64,000 nt of DNA from Akebia trifoliata (taxonomy: Eukaryota; Streptophyta; Magnoliopsida; Ranunculales; Lardizabalaceae). The notes beneath the pieces are model-generated. The model did not search any database and was not told where the DNA came from. It saw only the letters and a list, made by a program, of their open reading frames with translations. Below, one piece after another: positions 11,053 through 20,160 of the stretch. The position numbers and the translations under genes were made by a program. The stretch covers positions 14,432,248-14,496,247 of the forward strand of contig CM030710.1 of assembly GCA_017979445.1 (NCBI GenBank), read 5' to 3'. Numbering within the stretch: the first letter of the stretch is position 1; each line of letters starts with the position of its first letter.

Positions 11053-12180
11053 TCAGGCATAATATTTCTTGACAGTGTCAGCATTGATCGGTTGCGGGAA
11101 TACTTGTCCGTCCATCTCCGTAAGGATCAGAGCTCCTCCCGTCATCATCTTTTCACGATAAATGGTCCCTCATAATTTGGTCGAAACTTGCCTCTAGCGT
11201 CTTCTTGGATTGGTAAATTTTCTTCAGAACAAGGTCTCCTGGCGAGAAATCTCTGGGCTTGACTTTCTTGTTGTAGGCACGAACTATTCGTCGTTGATAG
11301 ATCTGTCCATGGCAGATAGCTGCGAGTCGTTTCTCCTCAATCAGATTCAACTGATCAAACCGAGCTTGAATCCATTCTGTTTTATCTAACTCTGCTTCTT
11401 TTAAGATCCTGAGGGAGGGAATCTCAACCTCTACAGGTAAGACTGCTTCCATTCCGTAGACCAGTGAATATGGAGTTACCCCAGTCGAGATTCTGAACGA
11501 GGTTGGATAGGCGTGAAGTGCGAAAGGAAACATGTCGTGCCAATCTTTGTACGTAACTGCCATCTTCTCGATGATCTTCTTGATGTTTTTGTTGGCTGTC
11601 TCGACTGCTCCATTCATCTTAAGTCTGTATGGTACAAAGTTGTGATAAGTGATCTGGAAATCTTCACATATCTTGACCATATCTTTGTTCTTGAAGTTCT
11701 TGGCATTATCAGTCACTAGTCTGCTGGGAAGCCCATATCTGCAGATAATGTTGTTCTTAACAAACCTCAGGACGTTACTTTTTGTGACGTTGGCATATGA
11801 AGCAGCTTCTACCCACTTGGTGAAGTAATCGATAGCCACTAGAATGAAGCGATGCCCATTTGCAGCTTTAGGTGAGATTAGCCCGATGACGTCCATTCCC
11901 CAGAGTGAGAAAGTCCAAGGAGTGGTCATATTATGTAGCTCTGAAGGCAGAGCATTGATCTTGTTGGTGTAGATCTGGCACAGATGGCATTTGCGAACAT
12001 GCAGATAGTAGTCACTTCCATTGTCCAGTAATATCTCATTCGTATAATCTTCTTTACTAGCATATGACCATTCATGTGAGGTCCACAGACTCCACCATGT
12101 ACAGTCTCGATTAATCATTTTACTTCTGTTTCTGCCACTTATCGGAACAAGACCTCGTGGTGCGATTTCTTGTACAAGAT
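11053..12180 (-). pseudogene. pol-IN: Integrase of element B (frameshifted)
   Basis: Integrase inserts the cDNA into the host genome. The core shows the full catalytic triad: Asp in WGMDVIG (11891-11893), Asp in VTDNAKNF (11708-11710) and Glu in GAVETANKN (11600-11602). The last two are 36 codons apart, fitting D,D(35)E. The zinc-binding end is split: CHLC lies in the main frame, while the upstream VHGGVCGPH block (12075-12110) is in another frame. The C-terminal domain runs RDFSPGDLVLKK, then a frameshift near 11160, then MMTGGALILTEMDG to a TGA ending at 11053. The B' homologue is 36684-37750. Confidence 0.9.
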
Positions 12181-12771
12181 GCCATTGCTGATGAAGAATT
12201 GCCCTGCCAATTTCTGAATGGTTCTGCAATCATTTGACGTTGCATCTGAGGGAAGGGTTCGATCTTCAAGATATGCCCTGATGTCCAAATACCATGGCTT
12301 TTCTTCAGATTCTTCTACTTCGATAGGTAGACAATAGGCTGGCTCGTCTTGAATTCCAATCTCAATTGGGTCGATGACCAGATCTTTTGAAATACTAATC
12401 ATGGAAGCAAGTGTAGCTAGTGCGTCTGCGAACTGATTCTTAGCTCTTGGCATATATGTGAATGAGATTCTGTCAAAGTGTGAGTTTAGTTCCTCTAGAT
12501 ACTCGTGGTAAGAGACCAGTCTCTGTTCCCGAGTCTTCCATTCTCCAATCGTCTGGTAGACTACTAGGCTTGAATCTCCGAAAACATCAATCTCATTTAC
12601 CTCGAGATCTAGTGCTGCTTTTAACCCTGCTATGCATGCTTCGTATTCAGTCTCATTGTTAGAGCATTGGAACTTCAACCTGATTACGATCGGTACATGG
12701 GACCCATCTGGTTTAATCAAGACTGCCCCTATTTCGTTTCCTTTCTGATTGGCTACTCCATTGAAGTACAT
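12139..12771 (-). pseudogene. pol-aRH: Archaeal-type RNase H (second RNase H) of element B
   Basis: This second RNase H follows the usual RT-linked one, an arrangement typical of plant Tat elements. The frame is open for 210 codons. The blocks are MYFNGVANQKGNEIGAV, NNETEYEACIAGL, DVFGDSSLVVYQ and KNQFADALATLA. The first acidic residue of the expected D-E-D-D set is Asn here (YFNG; B' keeps YFDE). The other three are present. The tail after about residue 130 is the linker into the integrase. Confidence 0.85.
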
Positions 12772-12848
12772 CTTTCGGCCTGGTTCTTCGTCATTATCAT
12801 CGTTTTCAATCTTAATAAATAATATAGCTTCATTCGGGAAGTTTGTCT

Positions 12849-13235
12849 TTAACGACTTGTAGTCAGCAATGGGTGCTTGACGAGGTGGTCCGCAATGGCT
12901 TGTCCTTTGATGGCTTTTTGAGTAACATAGGTGATGTCAAACTCAGATAACAATAATTGCCATTTTACTGTGCGGCCTGTTAGTGCTGGTTTTTCGAATA
13001 GGTACTTCAGGGGGTCCATCCTGGCGATAAGCATAGTCGAGTAGCTGAGCAAATAATGACGCAGTCGTTGAGATGCCCAGACTAATGCACAACAAGTCTT
13101 CTCAAGCATTGAATATTTTGCCTCGTACTCGGTAAACTTCTTGCTGAGATAGTAGATGGCATGTTCCTTCCATCCTGATACATCGTGTTGTCCTAGCACA
13201 CACCCCATAGACGTTTCTTGTACCGAGATATACAT
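12849..13235 (-). pseudogene. pol-RH: RT-linked RNase H domain of element B
   Basis: A 128-codon frame with the features of the gypsy RNase H-like domain: YISVQETSMGCVLGQHD, HAIYYLSKKFTEYEAKYS, EKTCCALVWASQRLRHYL and VKWQLLLSEFDITYV. No acidic residue is visible at the first catalytic position (YISVQET), which fits a domain superseded by the archaeal-type RNase H downstream. It joins the RT through a frameshift near 13240. B' 38479-38868 is the equivalent. Confidence 0.82.
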
Positions 13236-13244
13236 CAGCAGAGG

Positions 13245-14509
13245 TCACCCTGGAGTAGGAGGGACTAAGACTGGTGGATTGAGCAGATATTGCTTGATCT
13301 TGTCGAATGTTTCTTGACAGTCCTTGTTCCATTTCTTTGGCATATTTTTCCTCAGTAGCTTGAATACCGATTCACAGATAGGCGTGAGTTGAGCTATAAA
13401 TCGACTGATATATTGTATCCTCCCTAGAAAGTCCCGAACATCATTTTTTGAAACAGGTGCCTTCATTTCGAGGATATATTTAATTTTTGCCGGATCTATC
13501 TCGATGCCTCTTCTACTGACTATAAACCCCAGTAGCTTGCCGGATGTTGCCTCGAACACCCATTTTGTCGTATTGAGCCTCAAACTGTATTTCCTCAGCC
13601 TGTCGAACAACTTCTTGAGATTTACCAGATGATCTTCTTCAATACCAGATTTAGCGATCATGTCGTCTACGTAGACCTCCATTTCTTTGTGGATCATATC
13701 GTGGAATAAGCCCGTTGGTAAGTCGCCCCTGCGTTTTTTAACCCGAATGGCATAACTTTGTAGTGGAAAGTACCCCATGGTGTGATGAATGTAGTCTTTT
13801 CTTGGTCCTCTTCTGCCATTTTTATCTGATTATAGCCTAAGAAGCCATCTATGAACGAGAACATGCCATGCCCTGCTGTACTATCGACTAGAGTGTCGAT
13901 GTGTGGTAGTGGAAAATCATCCTTAAGACTAGCTTTGTTTAAGTCTCGGTAGTCAACACACATGCGTACCTTCCCATCTTTCTTAGGTACTGGGATGACA
14001 TTAGCCAACCATTCAGGGTACGTAGAAACTACAAGAAATCCGACTTCGAATTATTTTATGACCTCATCTTTGACCTTGAGGGTCCATTCTGGCTATAGTC
14101 TTCTCAGTTTCTGCTTGATCGACTTGCTTCCGGTAGCAATTGGCAGTTTGTGGACGACCAGATCTGTGTTTAACCCAGGCATATCCCTGTATGACCATGC
14201 AAAGACGTCCTGGTAGTTCCGTAGGAATTCGACCATTTCTTCTTTCTGCTGCTGTGTCAGTAAGGCTCCAATTTTGACTATTCGTGGATCCTCTTCTGTA
14301 CCGAGATTGATTGAATCTGTATCCTCGATGTTTGACTGAACACCTCTCTCGTGACGTTCTATCAAGTCTTTGATTTCTTTGGGTGGGTACTCCATTTCGT
14401 CCTCAGACTCTTTTTCTATCCCCATGAGGTCGAAGTCAAGTTCAAGATCGAAATCATACTCATCCCTTTCAAGTTCTGTTTTATCTGGGTACTCATTTGA
14501 TCTAGACAA
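13245..14509 (-). pseudogene. pol-RT: Reverse transcriptase of element B
   Basis: RT copies the genomic RNA into cDNA. The N-terminal part (14093-14509) is acidic and ends in DVFAWSYRDMPGL and VVHKLPI. A stop and frameshift follow near 14055-14095. Fingers and palm read VPKKDGKVRMCVDYRDLNKA, FPLPHIDTLVD and MPFGLKNAGATYQ. A short deletion relative to B' near 13715 shifts the frame, and the active site EVYVDDMIAKS (YVDD at 13662-13673) continues in the next frame. The thumb and connection part (SLRLNTTKWVFEATSGKLLGFIVS...) runs to about 13245. Confidence 0.92.
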
Positions 14510-15290
14510 ATCCCTTGAAAACTCCCTTTTTTGTTATTTTTGGAAAATATCTATTTTTTTGCAATTTTGAAAGCTTTTTGATTTTTTTGATTTTTGAGAA
14601 ATTTTTGATTTTTTTACTTTTTGAGAAATATTTGTTTTTTTGTGATTTTCTAGATACCTGAAATAAGAGGAACAATTACACAAATTTGTTAATGAAGATA
14701 GGGAGCCCTCAAAACGGTCTTTAACCGAGGATGAGGGCTCGTTATGATCCTCGAGCAAATTGATGTCGAGCCTATGGTAGCCTCAAGGGTCAATAGGAAT
14801 TCCTCCCAATTGTTTAGAACTTCCCCTTCTCTGAGGGGGCGGATGAGATGATTGAATGATTTGTTGGATGATTTGATTGATGATTCGGAGATGACCATGA
14901 TCTCCGATGGTTTGTTGTCAAATTGGGGCATAGTTCCTCCCAAGCTTGGTGGGATGATGACTGATGCCCAGTCGATGCTGGTGGGGAAAGTTGATTATTT
15001 CTCTTGGCTTGTGGTGATTTCTACTTTTGTAGGCTCTTGGGTAGTCTCTGATGGACTTTCATCGGAATCCCCATTGAATAAAACATCAATGCCTTCTACG
15101 AAGGATGATTGGGACTCAACGACTTGGTCTTCTTGAATGTGCACTGGTACGAAATTTACCCTTTTTGGCTTTTTTGCTGGTTGTGGTTTTGATAAGCTGT
15201 CGGGTCTGATATGTGATTTTGGGAAGCTAATACTGATGTGAGGAACTTGGCCCAGATTCCAGACGTTCGGTTCAAGATTTTGCCTTCTCG
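14510..15290 (-). other. Protease-RT linker of element B
   Basis: Low-complexity, T-rich on the displayed strand, with short unconvincing frames. It is collinear with B' 51305-52070 and reaches the point where A' inserted into B' (sequence 'gacaaatccctt', about 14506-14518). Tat elements often carry a variable acidic or low-complexity linker here. Nothing else recognised. Confidence 0.55.
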
Positions 15291-16219
15291 CTAATCGAAT
15301 CTTTTTTTCTTGTCATTCATTTCTGCAATATCCCTTTTTGTTGGCCTAAATCCCAGATCGAAATAAGGAGTGTGCTTTTTGGCTTCGACCGGTGTAGCTC
15401 TTCCTTTTTCTCTCGGTCCCAATCCTTGCTTTGGTCGATAACCTGTCACTTTCATAACCCGACCAATCATCAAATTTGTTCTTGATAACTTTGCCCTTAC
15501 CTTCTCTTTCCCCTTCTCAATATGATTGATACCAGCGAATTGATAAGAGTGATAGAGTGACTTATCCTTTGTCATTTTGATATCGATGAATGGCACATCT
15601 GGAGCTCTCCCAACTGGAATAAGATTTTCTGCTAGCACGGATATCAACTTTTGCCCCATGATAAATTTGACTTTTTGGTGCAATGAGGATGGTACTGCTC
15701 CGGCTATATGGATTCATGGTCTGCCCAGTAACAAATTAAAGGTCATCGATATTTCCATGACCTCGAATGTTACTTCAAAGGTGCAAGGACCTATAGTGAC
15801 CGGTAAATCTACTTCACCCAGTGAATCCCTTCTTGAACTATCGAACCCTCGGACGACCTTGTTGTTGGGTTTCACATGTGACCAATCAGCGTTGATTTTT
15901 CGAAAGGTTTCAAGCAGACAGACGTTAAGCGCTGAGCCATTATCAATCAGTACTCTGGCAACCATCATGCCCTTGCATATGATCATAATGTTTAGTGGCT
16001 CGACGTACCCTGTTCCTTCAGGCATAAATTCATTCTCTGTGAAAATAATAGGATTGGGGCCATGATTTGGCCGACCATTTGTTCCAACTGCGCCGACGAG
16101 GTGGTTGCAGGTACATGTGACTTCCTCAGAACTCTCAGTAATGCCTCTTGGTGTTCCTCTGATTTCTGCATTAGGCCCAAAATATTGATTTGAGTTGGCT
16201 GTTTGTTTAGCTGGTCCAC
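15291..16219 (-). pseudogene. pol-PR: Aspartic protease and G-patch region of element B
   Basis: The segment ahead of the protease (15992-16219) has the conserved Tat-type block ISILGL-like..EHQEALLRVL..SHVPATTS. The protease (15714-16025) carries VLIDNGSALNVC, the DNG variant of the DTG/DSG catalytic motif, and ends in FNLLLGRP. After a stop the frame continues at 15683-15291 with FIMGQKLISVLAENLIPV and the G-patch-like GYRPKQGLGPREKGRATPV, ending LGFRPTKRDIAEMN. A G-patch after the protease is common in this group and may bind nucleic acid. The frame changes near 16020 and has a stop near 15700. Confidence 0.85.
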
Positions 16220-16449
16220 GATATTATGCTCACTCTTTTGAACGAGCTTAATGAAGTCTACAGCCTCTTTGTCTATTACTTTTACCTTCTCTTTTGTCCT
16301 GTCATCCTTATATAGTTTACCCTTTCCTTTTGTTTTCCTTTTTTATTCGTCGGTTACCTCTTTTGTAGTCTCTTTCGTTTCTTCCTTGATATTCACCCCA
16401 TTTTCTGACAATTTCTGGTACTTCCCTGCTTTTGTTATACGGCCGATAT
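16220..16449 (-). other. Spacer between gag and protease of element B
   Basis: Degenerate lysine/serine-type linker equivalent to B' 53040-53195. The plus-strand frame at 16251-16511 is a hydrophobic shadow. Nothing independently supported. Confidence 0.4.
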
Positions 16450-18232
16450 CAGCCACTATTGCTTTCTTCATTGTTTCGACCCCGGTGGTTGTGGTGATAG
16501 TAGTCTCATAGCTCCAAGGAACTGCCTGGTCGGAGCTATATGGGAATGGTTTAGGTGAGCATATGGTTATGGGGGTGGATCGGGTTTCATATTGAGGATG
16601 AAGGGTGGTGGTGACGATTTGGATGTAGTGGTGGTAGGAGGAGCTATATGAGGATTGTATGGAATGACGGGTGGCAGACGTGAGGAGGAGGTGTATGGTA
16701 TATGAAGGGGGGGTCGAGTTGATCTTTGAGGAGTTGGCAGTGTGTATGGTATAACAAGAGGAGGTCGGGTCGAATTTTGATGGCTCGGTGACCCATAAAG
16801 TATAACTAGACGTGGTCGGGTAGCGATATTTTGGTGAGTGGGGTGGATGGTGAGGTCGGCCAATCTGAGTGGTGGTAGTGAATTTTGGGATGCGTTTGTT
16901 GTGTAGTGGTTGACCGTGTTAACCGTCGATGCCTTGGATTCTTGGGTTAGGTGGACCCTGATTTTTGTCCCAATTGGTGCTATCAAATTCGAAGGGTGAA
17001 GTCGAGTTCTCTGCAAATGACATTTACCCTGTACCCACTCCCCTCTCCATTGTGAGTAAGTAGGGGGTTTTGATTGATATTCTGTTGTTGGGGAGGGTTG
17101 GCGGGCCCATCTAAGATGAGAGCTTTTTTATCAATCAGGTTCTGTACTTGATGCTTGAGCTGCCAGCATTGGTCTGTAGAGTGCCCTGGTGCACCCATGT
17201 GAAATTCGCAGAACAAATTGGGGTTGTATCCTGGCCCTTTGGCAGCCTCAGGATTTGGCGGACGTTTTGCAAGATACTCACCCCTGAGTAAGATTGGCAG
17301 TAATTCTGATAGTGTCATGGGTAGCCTGGTAAACACTCTGTTTACTCTATTGGGTCGTGCCTGCTGGTTCTGCCCGTATAGTGGTGCCTGCTGTGCAACT
17401 GGTGGAGGATTTGCCCTGAATTGGTTTTGAGGTGGAGGGTTCCATGTTGGCGGTGCTGGTGCCCATGAAGTTGACGGTGCTTGTGGTCTTGGTGCTGGTG
17501 AAGGGATGAAGAGGGATCGATTCGGCTATACGTTATTGACCTGTGTTTCTTCCCTTTTCTTTCCTGGAGGCACTGGCTTTCTCTGAGAAGGGATTCCTGT
17601 TGTTGCCCCTAGACTCGTGAAGTCAAAGATCAGACTGGTTCGGATCCCGTCTTCGACCCGATCCGCTACTTGTACCAGGTTCGAGAATGTGCCTGTGGTG
17701 TGCCCCACCAGATGAGTATAGAAGGCGTGCCCTACTGTTGAGATAAACGTAGTGTTCATCTCTTGCTCTGTCATTGTGGGCTTTACTTGTGAGGCGGACT
17801 TTCGCCATCTCTGTGCATACTCTTTCATCGTTTCCCTCTACTTTCTTGTCATTTTGGCCATGTCGTTTCTATCTATCCCCACATCAGTATTGAACCGATA
17901 ATTTTGCCAGAACATTTCGGCTAAGTCCTGCCAGTTCTTAATGAGTGAGTGATCCAATCCAGAAAATCATTTGAGTGCCTGTCCCGTTAAGCTCCTCTGA
18001 AACAACTGTACCAACAACCTGTCATCCTCGCCATACTAGCACATGGATCCACAATACAACTTTAGGCGCGACAGCGGACACCCTACTCCGTTATATTTTT
18101 CAAACTCCGGATACTTGAACTTGGCCGGTAATTGAACATTAGGGTAGAAGCACAGATCCTTGAATCGGGTTCCGCTCATAGTGTTGACTCCTTATGTCTT
18201 CTTGTAGAGGTTCGATCTGCTGAGCCAATTTT
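16450..18232 (-). pseudogene. gag: gag of element B (5' end replaced, several stops and frameshifts)
   Basis: Reads from about 18232 (DEKLAQQIE, then TMSGTRFKDLCFY) through the capsid (EFEKYNGVGCPLS, LVQLFQRSLTGQALK, FWQNYRFNTDVG), MKEYAQRWRKSASQV (17828) and TFISTVGHAFYTHLVGHTTG, to a variant zinc knuckle CEFHMGAPGHSTDQC (17166-17210; C-X2-H-X5-H-X4-C). A proline-rich stretch with repeated PPLVIPY-like units follows (16567-17016). Stops occur near 18020, 17965 and 17840, plus frameshifts. At 18232 the frame runs abruptly into the hairpin repeats; B' keeps about 65 more gag codons upstream. Confidence 0.85.
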
Positions 18233-18370
18233 TCATCCGTGCTCAAAACACGGGTAAAGTAGTCATTGTTTCAACCGTGTTCCCAACACGGATGAAGTAT
18301 GCTTTGACTCAACCGTGTTCCGAACACGGATGAGGCACATTCCTGTTCGTCCGTGTCATGGACACGGACC
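18233..18370 (-). repeat. Tandem palindromic repeats at the gag/leader junction of element B
   Basis: Three or four units of about 50 bp, each centred on an inverted repeat. Examples: CCGTGTTCCGAACACGG (perfect 8-bp arms), CCGTGTTCCCAACACGG, and GTCCGTGTC-atg-GACACGGAC (9-bp arms, 18349-18369). B' has a related single motif at 57583-57640. Confidence 0.75.
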
Positions 18371-18393
18371 AGAAAGAAATCCAGTTCCTGTAT

Positions 18394-18398
18394 TTCAC
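18394..18398. repeat. Left target-site duplication of element C (ttcac)
   Basis: Directly precedes the C 5' LTR. It is identical to 29529-29533, which follows the 3' LTR. Five bp is the usual size for Ty3/gypsy integrase. Confidence 0.9.
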
Positions 18399-19159
18399 TA
18401 TAGACACCCCATTTTTGCATCTGCCTGATTAATTAACTCGTCAACCCGATCGCAATGGTTCTCAATGATGGATGTTACCTCCATTGCTTTATTTTGTTAC
18501 CAGAAATGTTTCAGAAATTCGGATGAGGTATCTCGAACTGACAAAACATTAGAAACCACACTACGCTAGGAAAATACGATCTCAAAACATTGAAATCATC
18601 ATCTTGCAAACAAAAAGAAGTTTCACGATAAAAATCACTAAAAAAATTAACAAATTATCAAAATACCCCTAACATCAAAACGACCCTAGAGCCTATGTTA
18701 CGCTTAGGAAAACTCTCTCAAACACATAAAACAACAAATCGAAACTAAATAAATTATTTCGCAATTTTCACAAAATTTGACAAAATTACGAAAATGCCCC
18801 TCATAAAGTTCATGACTATTTCACACAAAAAATTTCATAAATGACACAAACTAATATTTCCATTGAATTCCTTATGAAAAATTGATTCTAAAACATCCTA
18901 GAACATTAAAAACCGACTTAAAACGTGAAAAGTCATCTTCGGGGGCAAAACGATAATTTCACAATTTTCATAATTAAAAATTTTGAAATTAATAAATAGA
19001 ACATTAAATAATTAAAGTGAAACATTAATGAAATTAATTTGAAAGTTTGAACTAAAAAAATCGATCAATCGGGCTCTTATAAAAAATTGTTGAGGATTCG
19101 TGAGATATTTCTTTAAGGACCCCTCCATTTGGGGGTCCAAAGAATTAAAGATATAATAG

Positions 19160-19500
19160 AGGAGAGTTAGCCAAAAAATTAAAGTCAATCAAGCAAGACT
19201 AAGGTCAAGGTATTAAAATCAATCAAGTGAGACTAACGTCAAAATTAAAGTCAATTAAGCAAGACTGAAGTCAAGATATTAAAAGTCAACAAATTAAGAC
19301 TAAAGTCAAAATATTAAAGTCAATCAAATAAGACCAAAAGTCAAAATCATAATAGAGTTCTAATTAAATAATAACTCTATCTAATAGAGTTCTAACTAAA
19401 ACACAACTCCACCTAAAACAATTCTAATTAAAACACAACTCTACCTAAAACAAGTCTAACTAAAACACAACTCTAACTAAAAGAATTACAATCAAACACT
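19160..19500 (+). repeat. Two short-period repeat blocks inside the A-family LTR
   Basis: First block (about 19160-19345): degenerate units of about 30-35 bp built on 'attaaagtcaatcaag.aagact'. Second block (about 19350-19500): units of about 33 bp built on 'aactctacctaaaac'. Both lie just upstream of the TATA box, where enhancer repeats would be expected in U3, and they occur in all A-family LTRs here with small copy differences. Confidence 0.65.
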
Positions 19501-19530
19501 AATTCTATCTAAGTCAACCCCTAAAAAAAT

Positions 19531-19540
19531 CTATAAATAG
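19531..19540 (+). promoter_or_regulatory. TATA box in the 5' LTR of element C
   Basis: CTATAAATAG, conserved at the equivalent place in the other A-family LTRs and identical to the box in the B LTR (30938-30947). Confidence 0.65.
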
Positions 19541-19954
19541 AGGTCCTCACACCCTATTTTCGTATCAAATCATAAATCCTAAGAGAAGTAGGTCTAAAAG
19601 CCCCCTAGCCTCCCATAAACCCTAGTTTTGGAGTCCCAACTCCTTACCTAACATCCCTCCTTCGATTTTAGCCTAAAAAACACCTAAAAGTCCTTCCAAA
19701 ACACCCCAAAATCCATAACAAAGTCGAAGAATCCAGATCCAAGGAAAAAAAGATACCTTGCCTCGGAGATCAGAAATCAAATCCGGAGACAGAACGAAGC
19801 AAAGAGTACGGAACAAGGAGCAGTTTTTTTCGGATCTGAGGGAACAAGGTCTTTGCTATCGGAAAGGTATAATTTTTTTTTATTTTTATTATCTAGGTTT
19901 TTTTTAGCAATGTAACTTATTTGGGAAATTAGTAGAGACCGGCGTTGGCCGGGC

Positions 19955-19983
19955 GGGGTTGGTGTCTAACACCTTCCAACCCC
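19955..19983 (+). other. U5 hairpin, 5' LTR of element C
   Basis: Stem GGGGTTGG/CCAACCCC, loop TGTCTAACACCTT (one change from the consensus TGCCTAACACCTT). Confidence 0.7.
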
Positions 19984-20075
19984 ATAACGTGATCCCCGGA
20001 CCCTTTTTTCTTTAGTAGACTAGTAATATTTGCCTTTTTTAGAGTCAGTTTGATTCCTAGACCGTAATAACTAGG

Positions 20076-20085
20076 TGGCGACTCC
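20076..20085 (+). promoter_or_regulatory. PBS-like decamer in U5 of element C
   Basis: TGGCGACTCC equals the first ten bases of the PBS (20143-20160) and lies 57 nt upstream of it. The same decamer occurs in the other LTRs of both families (29463, 33960, 40218, 58954, 30301, 58472). Its role is unknown. Confidence 0.6.
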
Positions 20086-20142
20086 CAAACCTCAAGGGTC
20101 AAAAGCGGATCCGCGTACCCCGCGGATCGAGGGCGCTTTCAG

Positions 20143-20160
20143 TGGCGACTCCACTGGGGA
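20143..20160 (+). promoter_or_regulatory. Primer-binding site of element C
   Basis: TGGCGACTCCACTGGGGA, one base after the LTR. Its complement ends in CCA as a tRNA 3' end should. tRNA-Arg is the usual primer in Tat elements, but the isoacceptor was not checked. Confidence 0.9.

Larger units (their letters stand above)
18399..20141 (+). repeat. 5' LTR of element C
   Basis: 1743 bp. It starts TATAGACACCCC (the first G of the canonical TG has become A) and ends GGGCGCTTTCA. It closely matches the 3' LTR of the same element with scattered substitutions and small indels. It has a TATA box at 19531, a U5 hairpin at 19955-19983 and a PBS-like decamer at 20076-20085. Confidence 0.95.

Noticed and set aside
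13962..14216. Plus-strand frames over RT (also 39606-39857, 15577-16065, 52372-52803)
   Set aside because: Complementary shadows of pol coding sequence shared by B and B'; no independent support.
16251..16511. Plus-strand hydrophobic frame
   Set aside because: It is the complement of the lysine-rich gag-protease spacer of element B; a similar shadow occurs near 52965-53168 in B'.
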